Assembly: GCF_003473485.1 (NCBI RefSeq)
Contig: NC_053047.1
Span: 15,001 to 79,000, forward strand
Origin: Medicago truncatula
Taxonomy: Eukaryota; Streptophyta; Magnoliopsida; Fabales; Fabaceae
Direction of reading: 5' to 3'
DNA: 64,000 nucleotides
Notes under the pieces: model-generated
The model's input: the letters and a program-made list of their open reading frames with translations, nothing else
Database searches by the model: none
What the model was told of the DNA's origin: nothing
Translations under genes and position numbers: made by a program
In this document: piece after piece, positions 33,757 through 45,419 of the stretch
Layout of the letters: each line of letters starts with the position of its first letter
How positions within the stretch are numbered: the stretch's first letter is position 1

Positions 33757-36700
33757 ATGATTCGGCGGTTATGTTGTGTACAGAGTCAGAGTTCCACTTT
33801 TACTTTCACCACCACCACCAACAAGAAGAAACCAGTAGTTCTGTTGGGGGCACCTCAAGTGTCTACTATAGTCCTGGATGCACTTCTCACCGCTTCTGCT
33901 TCTCCACATTCTTCCTTTGAAGTTGCTGCTATTGTCACTCAGCCACCCGCTAGAAGAGACCGAGGAAAAAAACTTTCGCTCTCTCCTTTGGCCAACTTTG
34001 CTCTTGAAAGAGGCTTCTCTTCTCATCTTATTTTCACTCCTCAACGTGCTGGAGACGTAAATCACTAACTAACTAATTATTCTCTCTAATGAATGAAAAT
34101 CCAATTACTCACTCTCTTCATTCCCTGCTTGCAGGATACTTTCTTGTCGGATTTAAAAGCTTTGCAACCCCAGTTATGCATTACGGCTGCTTATGGCAAT
34201 ATATTACCCACCAAATTTTTAGATATTCCTCCTTCTGGTTAGTCATCCATTCATTCTTCTTTATCACTGTTTTTGGTTAATTGATTTGTGTTTGGATACA
34301 CTAACTTATTCTTATTAATTTATTTGTTTGGACTGTTTAGACCAAAATTGTTTTTGAATATATAATTACCAAAATAAGTTTTAGGGTTTAGGCAAATATA
34401 TATAATTACCAGCAAAGACACCGTCCCTCCTAAAGCACAACATGTTTTGGCGAGTGCTCTTTTTAGTAAAAGTGTTCAGAATATGGAAGTTAAGTTTGAC
34501 ATGACCACGGGACAAAAGGTAATTTTTGGATGTTTGCAAGCAGCATATATCCCGATTGATGGGTTAGGTCAGCATATGTCATCTGTGGAGTATCATACTA
34601 TCCTTAGATATCACCTTATGATTCCAATATTTCCTATTGATGAGGTGTGCCCTGTTTGTCGTAAGGTGTGCCTTGATACTTTTGGGGAGCATGTCGTTCG
34701 GTGTAAGGAGCTTCTCGGGTTTAAGTACATACATGACTTTGTTAGGGATGTACTTTTTGATATATTCTGACGGGCGGGAATATCAGTTAAGAAGGAGGCG
34801 TCTTTGAACTTTCTGACTGACCCACTAGATAGAAGATCAACACTCAGGCCTGCAGATGTGATGGTGTACGGATGGGTAGATGGAAAACATGCTTGTGTAG
34901 ACTTGACAGCTTGACAGGTGTTTCACCACTTGTGGGATTAGGTGTCGGACCTTTTACCGTAGGACAGGCAGCTCTAAAAGCTGCATCAAGCAAAGTGATC
35001 AAACATGAGAAAACGTGTTCTGACAATCAACATGCTTTTATTCCATTTGTTTTTGACACTTTCGGTTTCTTAGCACCAGAGGCTGTTGACCTTCTACATA
35101 GAGTTCAAAAGGTCATGCATAGCAATGTTATGTCTAGCGGCGCAGCTTGTTGCCCGCTTGCCTCCTATTCAAGTGTAAATAATGGTTTATATATAATTAT
35201 AAAATATTTCCCAATTTTAGTGTATATATTTAAAAATTGCTCTTCGATATTTTATTTAACTAGTCAATGGACAATTAAGTAAAAATTAATTAAAAAAGAT
35301 ATAATAAATTGTAGAATTGATTCTCTTTGCCGTAGAAGCTACAAATTGGTGTGTTGAGTAGAATTGATTCTAGATTCAAGAATTGCTTCTCTCTAAATAA
35401 TCCAAACATGTTTTTAACGAGGTAAAAATGAGTCTAAGAGCATTTGTCGTGCTTTTGAGGATGCAAATGGGCATCCAAACATCGGCTTAGTATATGTTTG
35501 GTTTTGCTTTCGCAAGAATTGATTTTGAGTGAATTGATTCTGTAAAATTGATTCTAACTAAAAGTGAGTTGCAATTAAAGTTATTTGTGTTTGGATACAT
35601 TCGTGGAAAAGTGAGTTGAATTATAAAAATTTGTTTGTTAGAATCTATTCTAGAATCAAAAGCTACAAATAGTTGCTTTTAGTCCCCAAAATTGATTTCT
35701 CAAAAAATGTCAAACGTAATTTTATGGAGTTAGAATTGTTTTTGGTACTTAAAAAGCACTTCTAAGACATCTAGAAATGAAACCAAACACTCACTTAGTA
35801 GTATAAGTAAAACATATGGATGGATCTAATGCTCAAATTTACTTGAAATCATCTCAGGAACAGTCAACATTCACCCTAGCCTTTTGCCAATCTATCGTGG
35901 TGCTGCTCCTGTTCAAAGAGCGTTGCAGGTTAGCCGTTTTCCTTCATCTCATGCCACTTCTAACGTTTGTCTGCTTTTATACCTTTCGTTTCAATAGCTT
36001 ATTTCTTGTTTATAATTTATATATTGACCTGTATTTGTATACTAGGATGGTGTTAAAGAAACTGGAGTATCGTTAGCATTCACTGTTCGTGCACTTGATG
36101 CAGGTCCTGTCATTGCTACTGAAACAATTCAAGTTGATGATCATATAAAGGTAAAAATTTCTCTTCTCTCTGTTTGCTACAAAATAAAAGGTCTGGGGGC
36201 ACATGGCCTTTTCTTGGTGTCGGCACTACTTGTGCTATTATCCGTGTTTTTATTAATGAATTTTCGCTTACGGAAAAAAACAATCTTCAAACTGGAATGT
36301 TTCAACTGGTGGTTTCAATGAATAATTACGAGTACTGCTGCATATTATGTTGAGGGTTGTGCTGCTTTGATTGTATTAATAATATCTTAGGTACATGATC
36401 AAAATAGTTACCAGATACTTTTTTATTTCTGAGATCATGTATATGCAAAGCCGGTGTATGTGTGTGTGTTTTCATAGCTGTCATGTTTTCACTCGGTCAT
36501 TATAGGCCTTGCACACACTCTCTGTTCTCATATGGTGATATTTTCTAGAAAGTTATTGCTTTTACTCCCTCCTCCTAACAAATCTTTAGATACATATATA
36601 TGCAGGCACCTGATTTGCTTGAGCTTCTGTTTCATAAAGGTATGATTATTCTCTCGATGGATGTTAATTTATCTTTTACGTTCCTTATGTTCTTTTATCC

Positions 36701-39686
36701 TAGTGTTACCCTAAGAGCTTTTCTTATTCAGAGTTCAGACCTTCTGATAGAAAGTCATTGTTAAGAATCAGTTCATATCTTTATTTGACAAAGCAGGATC
36801 TAAACTTCTGATTAGGGAACTTCCATCCATTTTTGATGGATCAGCTAGAGCGAACGCACAACCCCAAGATGATTCAAAGGCTACATTGGCACCAAAGGTA
36901 GTGTTGGTTTTGATTATGTTACTCAGAAGGGAAGAAGAAATGATTTTCCTATTGATATTATTATTAGTTCAACATGTATCAGAACCTCTATAGCGTTTGC
37001 CCAATGCTACTTCCTAGACTTGTTTAAGTTGATATTTCATATTTACTTTTAGGAATCTTTTCTATTTCTGAAACCATAGTGATGGCTCAAAAATGCAACA
37101 AGGCTATTCCATCGCTTTGCATGACAATAATATAAGTTCCTTTGAGACAATCGTTCATAAACCACATTTGGCTTACTTTTATTTTAGCCTCCATATTCCT
37201 AACAAAACTTGTAGATGAAAATTGTACGAGATGAATAGTAGTACATCAGGTGTTCAACAAGAACACTTAACACATTATATCGTAATTCATGCTAGGACGT
37301 GGCGACACCTTGTGTTCCCAGTCCTACTTCCTATAAAGAAAAAAGCCTCTCTGCAAAAAATAAGTGGACTATTGTTTCAGAACACACCTCCTAATAAGGT
37401 ACATATTAGGTGCAAGAGCTGTAAGAGATCTGTGTGTATTCAAAATGAAAAATGAAAGACTTGAACTTATTGCTTGTTTTGGATTTTTTTTGCTGAAAAG
37501 AGAATGGGTTAGAGTTCAAAAAAAAAAAAGGACACGTGAAAACAAAGCAGAAGAACACTGACTCCAAAGTTCTCTGTCTAGTTTTGAGGAGTAATAAAAA
37601 AAAATCTTGAAATTGGGGAGAAATTGTTATATTCCTTTTATGTTCACTCCATTTTATATCCTGTTATCTACATAAAGAAAAAGGGAAAAACAATTCTACT
37701 ATACACAGTTGATAAATATGTTCCTTACAAGGAATTGATCTTATTTTGGTTTTGCTACTTTATGCAGATAGGTCCAGACGAATCATGGCTATCCTTTGAT
37801 CAAGAAGCATCTGTTCTGCATAATAAGGTAAACTTCATGATTTCTTTTGAACTGCATAGTTGTGACACAACAATTTTAGGTTCGTGCATTTTCAGGGTGG
37901 CCAGGATCTAGAGTGAAGATTCTTGTAGCTGACAAAAATGGTCAGAATAAAACTTTGGAGATTAAAATCATAACCACGCGAGTTTGCACTCATAAAAGTG
38001 TGCAGTTCAATGAAGCAGATGATATTTCATTTGTCAATGGTGCATTGGTGTTTCCATGTGGAAGGGGAACCACACTCGAGGTATGTGTAGTTTTGAGAAT
38101 CAATCATGAAGTTTTAGTTATCACTGCAGTGCTAAATCGTAGTTGCACCACATAGAGAAGCACTTTCTGGTAGAGGTAACAGGGTTTAGCTGTAATCTGT
38201 ATACCAAGCCAATTTCTAGGACCAGTCTATGTTAGGAAAACGAAAGAGAACTACTCCCAAAATTTATCTTCTAAATTGCATTTTCTTTTTCATTTTGGTT
38301 GTCTCAGTGAGCAGCTCTTGCTTGTTCCTATACAAATAAGATTCTTCAGTGTCAGTATATCTAGAAAAATTGGGTAATGACTCTTCCGTATAATTTGGCA
38401 TGCGGCCAAAACTGAACGGGAATACTTGCTCTATTCTGTTCTCTTTGGTTTTACCATTTTAGATCCCTACCTTTTGTCCTGTTTGGTTCTACTTTTGATA
38501 TTCACGAAATACAAAACAAAACTCATGTTTTGTTTTGTTCTTGTTATCTAACATGTCCATCTGATGCTACCTTCAGGGCCATGGATCTTGTTAGTGTGTG
38601 ATTTTCTCATCTTTGCCCTAAACAACTTGGAAAAAGATTATACATCAGTTTTTTTTTCTTTCTTGATTTGATTCAAAACTATTTAAGCAACAGATGAAGA
38701 GGGTAAAAAAACATTTCCTTCGAAGTTAGAGGTGGAAAAACGAATTTGTTTCTTGTTAATTGCAAAAATGAATTTGTTTCCAAGGTGCTCATTTGACTGT
38801 TAACTAGAAGTTGTACATTTGCTTTTAAAAATCATTATTCATTGTAAACAGTAATTCTAGGCCAAAAGTATAGTATTAGTACTTGTTTGAGCAGTTACTT
38901 ATTGAAATTCAATGCTACAATATATTTACACAAGCTGAAGTTCATACTTTGTAAATTTAGTTTTCACATGAGCTCTGTAAATAAGGGGATATTCCCTTCT
39001 TGTTCTTTTCTCTAATTGCTCTATGGAATCCTGTGTTACATCATGAAATTGAATCTAATATTAAATACAAATGGTGTTGGATGAAGCGGCAATGTCTTCA
39101 GAAATCCAAAAGTATAGTATTAGTACTTATTTGAGCAGTTACTTATTGAAATTCAATGCTACAATATATTTACACAAGCTGAAGTTCATACTTTGTAAAT
39201 TTAGTTTTCACATGAGCTCTGTAAATAAGGGGATATTCCCTTCTTGTTCTTTTCTCTAATTGCTCTATGGAATCCTGTGTTACATCATGAAATTGAATCT
39301 AATATTAAATACAAATGGTGTTGGATGAAGCGGCAATGTCTTCAGAAATCCAAAATTGGGAACGCACACACTTTTAAGTACATTTTGTAACTTGAAATGC
39401 AGAATTTATCTCTAAATCTGTAATTATATAGAAATTTGTCTGGAATATATCAAGCAGGTTAATGAAAGTAACTTGCTTTCAAAGACACTGTTTGATATGT
39501 GTTTTACTCTATTTCACTAGGAATAAACATTTGAGGAAGCACTGATGTTTAATATGAAAAATATCACTTTCTGAATTTAGTGATGTTGTAACTCAGGTAT
39601 TGGAACTTCAGCTCCCTGGAAAAAAGGCGGTCAATGCAGCTGCTTTCTGGAATGGTCTCCGGGGACAGAAGCTGAAGAAAATATGA
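33757..39686 (+). CDS. FMT: Methionyl-tRNA formyltransferase, organellar
   Basis: Formylates initiator Met-tRNA with 10-formyltetrahydrofolate, making the fMet-tRNA used in organellar translation initiation. Coding exons: 33757-34056, 34135-34237, 35858-35928, 36046-36150, 36606-36639, 36797-36897, 37768-37827, 37880-38080 and 39597-39686. They give 354 aa in frame. Seen in order: a Ser/Thr/Arg presequence, the formyltransferase core start VVLLGAPQVSTIVLDALL, ALQPQLCITAAYGNILP, the folate/catalytic signature NIHPSLLPIYRGAAPVQRAL, and VSLAFTVRALDAGPVIATE. The C-terminal tRNA-binding domain then carries VRAFSGWPGS and ends in LQLPGKKAVNAAAFWNGLRG. Introns 2 and 8 carry mobile or duplicated DNA. 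The gene is divergently paired with EF-Ts. Confidence 0.95.
34395..35180 (+). pseudogene. Transposon-associated C-terminal domain (zinc motif plus nuclease-like), broken
   Basis: A plus-strand frame from about 34395 encodes SVEYHTILRYHLMIPIFPID and then CPVCRKVCLDTFGEHVVRCK, a CxxC...HxxxxC zinc motif. A TGA stop at 34768 follows. Past it, RAGISVKKEASLNFLTDP, LRPADVMVYGW and KHACVDLT continue in frame, and after a frameshift SPLVGLGVG, KHEKTC, FIPFVFDTFGFLAPEAVDLL and RVQKVMHSNVMS appear. This family occurs downstream of reverse transcriptase in plant non-LTR elements; the AD...VDLT spacing suggests a PD-(D/E)XK-like nuclease, which is inference. It sits in formyltransferase intron 2 and is dead. 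Confidence 0.65.
35493..35793. mobile_element. 301-bp MITE in formyltransferase intron 2
   Basis: Short inverted termini (tatgtttggttt at the left, aaaccaaacactca at the right) are flanked by the direct repeat cttagta at 35486-35492 and 35794-35800. There is no coding content. A 7-bp duplication (8 bp with one mismatch) suits a hAT-like origin, but the class is uncertain. Confidence 0.6.
38862..39349. repeat. 244-bp tandem duplication in the last formyltransferase intron
   Basis: The block 38862-39105 is followed directly by a nearly identical copy at 39106-39349; I see one difference near the start (cttgtttgagc against cttatttgagc). No coding exon is included, so the splicing product is unaffected. 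The high identity means a recent event or an assembly artefact. Confidence 0.9.
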
Positions 39687-40960
39687 GCGGCGGTTTATCA
39701 AACACAAACGATATTTTAAATTATCATCCGACTGTTTGGGCAATTGGATTCTTTATGTTTTGTTTTAATTTTATTCAAGTCTTTCATTTTTCTTCGGTCA
39801 TTTTAAATGGTTTCCGGATAATGATCATATTTTTATTCTTTTATTTTAGCACATATACTATTTTAACATGTAATCAAACTAGATATGTTGGAAGTAAAGT
39901 TCTGGAGTTTTTGTGCATCAGAAAGTCGTTATATTTATCTACTCCCATTAAACGTTGGATAAAAGACAGTAATAGATGAGATGTGGTTTGCTACTTCCTT
40001 AAGAGTTTGTGAGGACAGAATCATGTAAGCTCAGATGTTAGTATTGCAAGGGGGCAAGAGATCCTCTGCTGCCTGTGTTTCTACTGCAATGTCTACGGCA
40101 CTATTATAAACAGATTTGGATACTCTCCTTCCCTTTTGCAAGGGCGGTAAGGATGAGCGCATAAAATATTGTTCCATTGCAAGGGTTTAGGGTACGGCAC
40201 TATTATAAACAGATTATCTTTCGTATTCATATACAATTCCCTACCATTTGTTTTAAGATGATATAAGATTATTTTTCGTAAGGTTTGGCTCAACTAGCAA
40301 TGTTGATTATTAGGTTGTAAACCTTCATCTAACAGTATGGTGTTGTACTTTTATATAGTGTATGTATACAATGTCAAAAAATCTTATGTTCGAATATCAC
40401 TACTATTGGATTGGACAGGTGAGAGTGGCATTGAAGACATTGGTATAGAAAAACACCAGTAGAGGCTCCACATCTTTTTAAGAAAGGTTAACTAATGTCT
40501 CCACCCAAATATAGATAGAGTTTGCTCAATAAAGCACTATCTTATTTTATTTTGCTGGAACACTATCTCTATCATGTAATGTTGGAAAAGAAATGTGGGG
40601 TCATGTTTCTAATTCCAACCATTCAATTATTCAATTATATATTTTTACGGTGAGTTTGAACTTCGCCGCTTTAGAAGAAAAACAAGATGAGGGATTGAAA
40701 TTTAAAAAGAGAAAAATGAATGCAATGATGGCATCGGGATCGGCACAATAATCATAATCATATAATCAAATATATCATGCTCACGGAAAGTAATAAATTA
40801 TAATCACCATTGCTTCAACTTTATGGGTCCCCGCCGTAAGTTGATGTTATGTTTGCACTTTGTTAGCTTAAATTAAGTAAAAGAAGTAGTTAATCATTCA
40901 ATAATGAAAGGCATTGTTCTTAATGAACCGTAGGAAAGAAAGCCATACTAAACATTCAAA
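39687..40960. other. Intergenic, formyltransferase 3' UTR and spacer
   Basis: The 3' UTR of formyltransferase lies at the left end. A 20-bp word, ggcactattataaacagatt, occurs twice, about 97 bp apart (near 40098 and 40195). No other gene or bounded element was recognised. Confidence 0.4.
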
Positions 40961-41712
40961 AATAATGGATAGGATTCCTACAAGGCTCAATCTTATGAGA
41001 CGTGGTGTCACGCTTCTGGAGGGGGGCTTAGGGTGTGTTTTTCTGTGGAGCGCTGACTAAGTAGTCGGTGCACCTGTTCCTTGTGTGTCCCTCAATCCTT
41101 CCAGTGTGGTATCAGGTGTCTAGGTGGTTGAGGTGGGAGTTTGTGATTCCCCCGCGGTCTTGCTCAACAGTTCTGTCTTTTACGGGCTTAGGAGGGGGGA
41201 AGAGAGTTAGGTTAAGTCTGCTCCTGATTTGGCATATGCTGTTATTTGGACCATCTGGACGTCCCGTAATGACCTTATCTTTTCTGGTGGCTCCCTCAGA
41301 GAGGAGCCTATGGTGGATCGAGCTAAACTCTTAGCTTGGAAGTGGTTCCTGGCTAAGTGTCTTGCTAGTTCTTGCACTTTATATGAGTGGGAGGTGCAAC
41401 ATATCCTGTGTTGGCAGCGGTAGAGTGTTGTGGGGGGTTTTCCTTGGTTCGTGGAGGGGTAGAGTGGGGGTTCACTGCCTCATCCTTTCCGGCCTGGCTT
41501 CTTGGGATCCTCTTTGTTCTCTTTTATCCTGGTTTTTTTGTTGTTGTTTTTTAGGGGTGCTCTTTTGGTCTTCTCCTAGCTCGTTTTTTGTTGGGCTCGG
41601 GAGTTGTCCTGGGGTGTTTTTTGTTTTTCAGGGTGTCCTCGGGCATCCTTTTTGGTGTTTCTTGTACATTTACTTTTGTCCTCTATCTATTTATAAATAT
41701 ATTTTGCTATTA
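40961..41712 (+). mobile_element. LINE (L1-type) 3' end with zf-RVT remnant
   Basis: Plus-strand frames give DRIPTRLNLMRRGV, which is the start of the zinc-binding region after plant LINE reverse transcriptase. After a frame change come DLAYAVIWTIWTSRNDLIFS and LLAWKWFLAKCLASS, and the frame ends TLYEWEVQHILCWQR. A GT-rich 3' UTR and a short A-rich tail (to about 41712) follow. The frame is broken in at least two places, so the copy is dead. Confidence 0.7.
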
Positions 41713-42150
41713 AAATGAAAAAGATATATATAATGTCAATAATATATTTTAGGTTAGGAAGGATAGAATTAGTTTCCTCAAAAATTATATTATAGAGTTA
41801 AGATATGATGGATGGAGACATATGAAAAAAGAATTCTCAGAATAATATATTGCACAGTTGAAAAAAAAATTAACATAATAATTAATAATAATTAACATAC
41901 TCATTTTTGCTTTTTCAAAAAAATAAATTAATACACTAATGTTTATCATTAAAAAAAATACTCTTTCCGTTCCTTTTTAAGTGTTTCTTTTGGAGATTTT
42001 TTTTGTTTCTATTTAACTGTCACTTTTAAAGTTCAATGCAACATTAAATTATGTTTTATCAATATTACCCTTAATTATTTATTGTGGAGAGAGAAATATA
42101 TGAAATAAGATATTAAATGAATAAGGTCATTATAATAAAAGTATAACTTA

Positions 42151-42698
42151 GGCCCCGTTTGGATTGGCTTATTTTGAGCTTATGTGGGCTTATCTACTCC
42201 CATAAGCCTTTTTAAAGGTGTTTGGGTAAATAAATAAAAATAGCTTATCATAGTTTCATAAGCTGCTTATGTCATATTTTAATAAGCCTAAATTTTCAGC
42301 TTACCCTCTGGCTTAACAAGGAGCTTATGAATTTATGTAACCTCCTTCGATTCTCTCTGGAACCACTTTTTCAAAACATATATTTTAATTATAATATTTT
42401 TTGAAGGAATATTTTAATTATAATGTTAGTTATCTTTGGCGGTGCATCAGCAACGAAATTACTATATACTTATCTTACTAAAGTAACAAACGTAACAAAG
42501 ATTTTTTTTTTTTAAGAAGATTTTTTTTTTTTGTTACGTAACAAAATGAAACTGAATAAAAAAACAAATTTAACTTGTCTTTTTTGGATAACAAACTGCA
42601 CGCTAATATCAATATATATGATATGTTTATTTACACCTCTAACGTTAATTTTATCTTATATGAATATTGATATTTTTTTTAAGGACAAATATTGATTA

Positions 42699-42745
<47 letters not shown>

Positions 42746-43040
42746 ATTATAATTAATATGTTATAATATTGTTTTTTTACACCTTGATTAATTTTATCAA
42801 AAAAAATCTTGATGATTGTGGTTCAATTCTTTGATTTTTTTGTTAAATTAAAAATATTTAAAATTTGGATAATTGCTTATGTAATGTCACATCCAAACAC
42901 TTCAATTTATGTAAGTACTTTTTAGTGTACATATCCAAACATAAATAGCTTATCAAGTATAAGAGCTTATGATATAAGCTCTAATGTCATAAGCACTAAT
43001 GCTATAAGCATCTATATAAGCTGTTTATCCAAACGGGGCC
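42151..43040. mobile_element. PIF/Harbinger (Tourist-like) MITE, about 890 bp
   Basis: The termini ggccccgtttggat and atccaaacggggcc are perfect inverted repeats. They are flanked by the TTA target duplication typical of PIF/Harbinger (42148-42150 and 43041-43043). Subterminal regions repeat aagcttat/ataagctt-like words in both orientations. There is no coding content. An (AT)n microsatellite at 42702-42740 lies in the middle. Confidence 0.85.
42702..42740. repeat. (AT)n microsatellite
   Basis: About 39 bp of uninterrupted alternating TA inside the Harbinger-like MITE. Confidence 0.95.
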
Positions 43041-43265
43041 TTATTGCAATCAAAAGTAGTAACAATTATTGATTGTCTTGGTATATGTAAAATATCAAAA
43101 TGTGACAATTAAAAAGAAACGGAGGTAGCACGTACATTGTTTAAATAACTCTATTACTTTTTCCCTCATGGTATTATTGAAGTGTTTTATGGTCAATCAA
43201 CCAAACATTTTTCATTAATATATAGTCCTCTAAAAATCAATTTGAGCTAGGCTGGCTTCTTTTTC

Positions 43266-43273
43266 TATTTAAA
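43266..43273 (+). promoter_or_regulatory. Putative TATA box of the HIPP gene
   Basis: tatttaaa lies about 62-69 bp upstream of the ATG, in a position suitable for a short leader (about 30 nt). Confidence 0.5.
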
Positions 43274-43334
43274 CACCGCTCATCTAATTCAATGTCTCAC
43301 TGATCTATCGATTGAAATTACATAGAGAAGCAAA

Positions 43335-43981
43335 ATGGGTGCTCTTGATTACCTCTCCAACTTTTGTACCACTGTAAGTGTAACCAACTCCACCATTAAG
43401 AGAGCCAAGCGCAAAGCAATGCAGGTAATAGTATAACAACTTATTTATTTTGTAGCTATCATATAGTATATCCTTACTTGGTTAGTACTCACTAAGAGTA
43501 TATTTTTTATATAATTTCAGACGGTTGAGATAAAAGTGAGAATGGACTGTGATGGTTGTGAAAGAAGAGTCAGAAATGCAGTGACTTCATTAAAAGGTTG
43601 GTTAATTAATTAGTGTATACATACTAATATAGTTAGTTTACAATTCCTAGCTAACTCCCTTCCATTAATTGATGTATAGGTGTGAAATCTGTGGAGGTGA
43701 ACAGAAAGCAAAGCAGGGTGATAGTAAGTGGTTATGTTGATCCAAACAAGGTGTTAAAGAGAATAAAAAGCACTGGGAAAGTAAGAGCTCAATTTTGGCC
43801 TTATGTTGAACAGCAACTTGTGTACTATCCTTATGCCTATGGAGCCTATGACAAAAGGGCACCCTCTGGATTTGTTAGAAACGTTGTGCAGGCTGCCCCT
43901 ATGGCCTCATCCAATCATCAAGAAGAATTACTTGTCTCCCTTTTTAACGATGACAATGTAAATGCATGTTCCATCATGTAA
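43335..43981 (+). CDS. Heavy metal-associated isoprenylated plant protein (HIPP)
   Basis: Small metal-binding protein, probably membrane-tethered by prenylation and involved in metal homeostasis or stress. Coding exons 43335-43424, 43521-43596 and 43680-43981 give 155 aa. The N-terminus MGALDYLSNFCT is typical of one HIPP clade. A single HMA domain (about residues 30-95) begins TVEIKVRMDCDGCERRVRNA, with the metal-ligand CxxC as CDGC. It continues GVKSVEVNRKQSRVIVSGYV, then the conserved PYAYGAYDKRAPSGFVRNV segment and NDDNVNACSIM. CSIM is a CaaX box, expected to be farnesylated. A MULE-derived foldback element starts 67 bp after the stop and could reach into the 3' UTR. Confidence 0.95.
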
Positions 43982-44048
43982 TCTATCTAGCTAATAATAT
44001 TGAAATGTAATCTATGGTTTTTTTTTCATTGGATTTCAATACTTTATT

Positions 44049-45410
44049 GGGTTAATAGGTCTTTCCTCCTGTAATATAGGACACTTTTGGTTTTGTCCCC
44101 TGTAAAAAAAAAAAATTAGATTCCGTCCTTGTAAAATGAAGATTATTCACGATTGCCCCCTAAGCTCATTGACTCAGCAGAATCTTTGATGTGGTACCTA
44201 CATGGCTTTTTCTTTTGATTTTTCATTTTTTTTTGCTTGCCACGCGTGAAAAACAGTTTATACGTCATTTTTATTTAAAAAATTAAAATATAAAATTTTA
44301 AAAAAAACGAAAATCATATTTTAAAAAATCTGAAAATTAATTTTCAAAATTTTAAAAAATCTGAAAAAATTCAAACTATTTTTTTAAATCGAAAAAAAAT
44401 TAGATTTTTTTCCAAAAATTAAAAAACATTTAGATTTTTTCTGAAATAGAAAATTGTCTTATCTTTTTTGAAATTAAAAAAATTCAGATTTTTTTCGGAA
44501 TAATTTTTTTTTTTAATTTTTTCTACAAAGAATGAAAATTATGGAAAATATTTTAATTTTTAAAAATCTGGATATAAATATTTTTAAATTCCAACTATTT
44601 AATCTGAAAAAAAAAAATTGATTTTATTTAAATTTTTAAAATCTTAACTTCAGATTTTTTTCGAAAATTTTAAATTTGGAAAAAATTATGATTTGTTTTT
44701 GAATTTTTTTATAAAATCTTGACATATTGTTATAGAATTCAAATTTTACGAAATTTTGAAGATTTTTTAAATTCTGAATATAATTTTTTTTATTCAAATC
44801 AAAATCTGAATTTCAGTTTTTTTTTTCAAAAAAATTAAATTTAGAAAATATTTCTGATTTTTTTCGAGAGTTTTATGCCTTAATTTTTATGAAATCTTTT
44901 TCCAAATTAAAAAAAAAATCAATTTTTTTACGAAATTAGGAATAGTTAAAAAAAAAATTCTGAAACTTAATTTTCAAAATAATTTTTTTTAGATAATATT
45001 ATAATTTTCGAAGTTTTTTTAATTTATATTTGGATATTTTAGAATCTTTTTCGTAATTATTTTATAATTTTTTGAAAAATTTGAAATTTTTTTATAATTT
45101 TTTTCTAAATTTAAAAAAAAAAAAAAATTCCTAATTAATTTGTTTTTTGTAATTTTTGAAAATTAATTTTCATATTTTTTGAATTATTAATGATGTGTAA
45201 ATTATTTTTCACGTGTGGCAAGCAAAAAAAAAATGATAAAGAAAAAAAAAAGCCATGTAGGTGCCACATCAAAGATTCTGCTGAGTCAATGGGCTTAGGG
45301 GGCAATCGTGAAGAATCTTCATTTTACAACGACGGAATCTAAAAAAAAAAAATTACAGGGGACAAAATCAAAAGTGCCCTATATTACAGGGGGTAAAGAC
45401 CTATTAACCC
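44049..45410. mobile_element. Mutator-like foldback element (MULE-MITE), 1,362 bp
   Basis: Starts gggttaataggtcttt and ends with the inverted form, with about 210-220 bp of imperfect terminal inverted repeats at each side. These run as far as the gcttgccacgcgtgaaaaac region on the left and cacgtgtggcaagc on the right. It is flanked by a perfect 9-bp target duplication, tactttatt (44040-44048 and 45411-45419), the length expected for Mutator elements. The interior of about 900 bp is extremely A/T-homopolymeric and has no coding potential. Confidence 0.9.
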
Positions 45411-45419
45411 TACTTTATT

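Larger units (their letters stand above)
41961..43125. mobile_element. Stowaway-like MITE, split by a Harbinger-like MITE
   Basis: The left end ctctttccgttcctttttaa and the right end (reverse complement cctccgtttctttttaat) are matching inverted termini, continuing to gtgtc/ttgtc. TA dinucleotides flank both ends (41959-41960 and 43126-43127). The interior is occupied by the element at 42151-43040; removing it leaves about 270 bp, a normal MITE size. Confidence 0.65.

Noticed and set aside
44270-45190. CRISPR-like or regulatory repeat in the A/T homopolymer region
   Set aside because: There is no regular repeat-spacer period; it is the unstructured interior of a foldback transposon in a plant genome.
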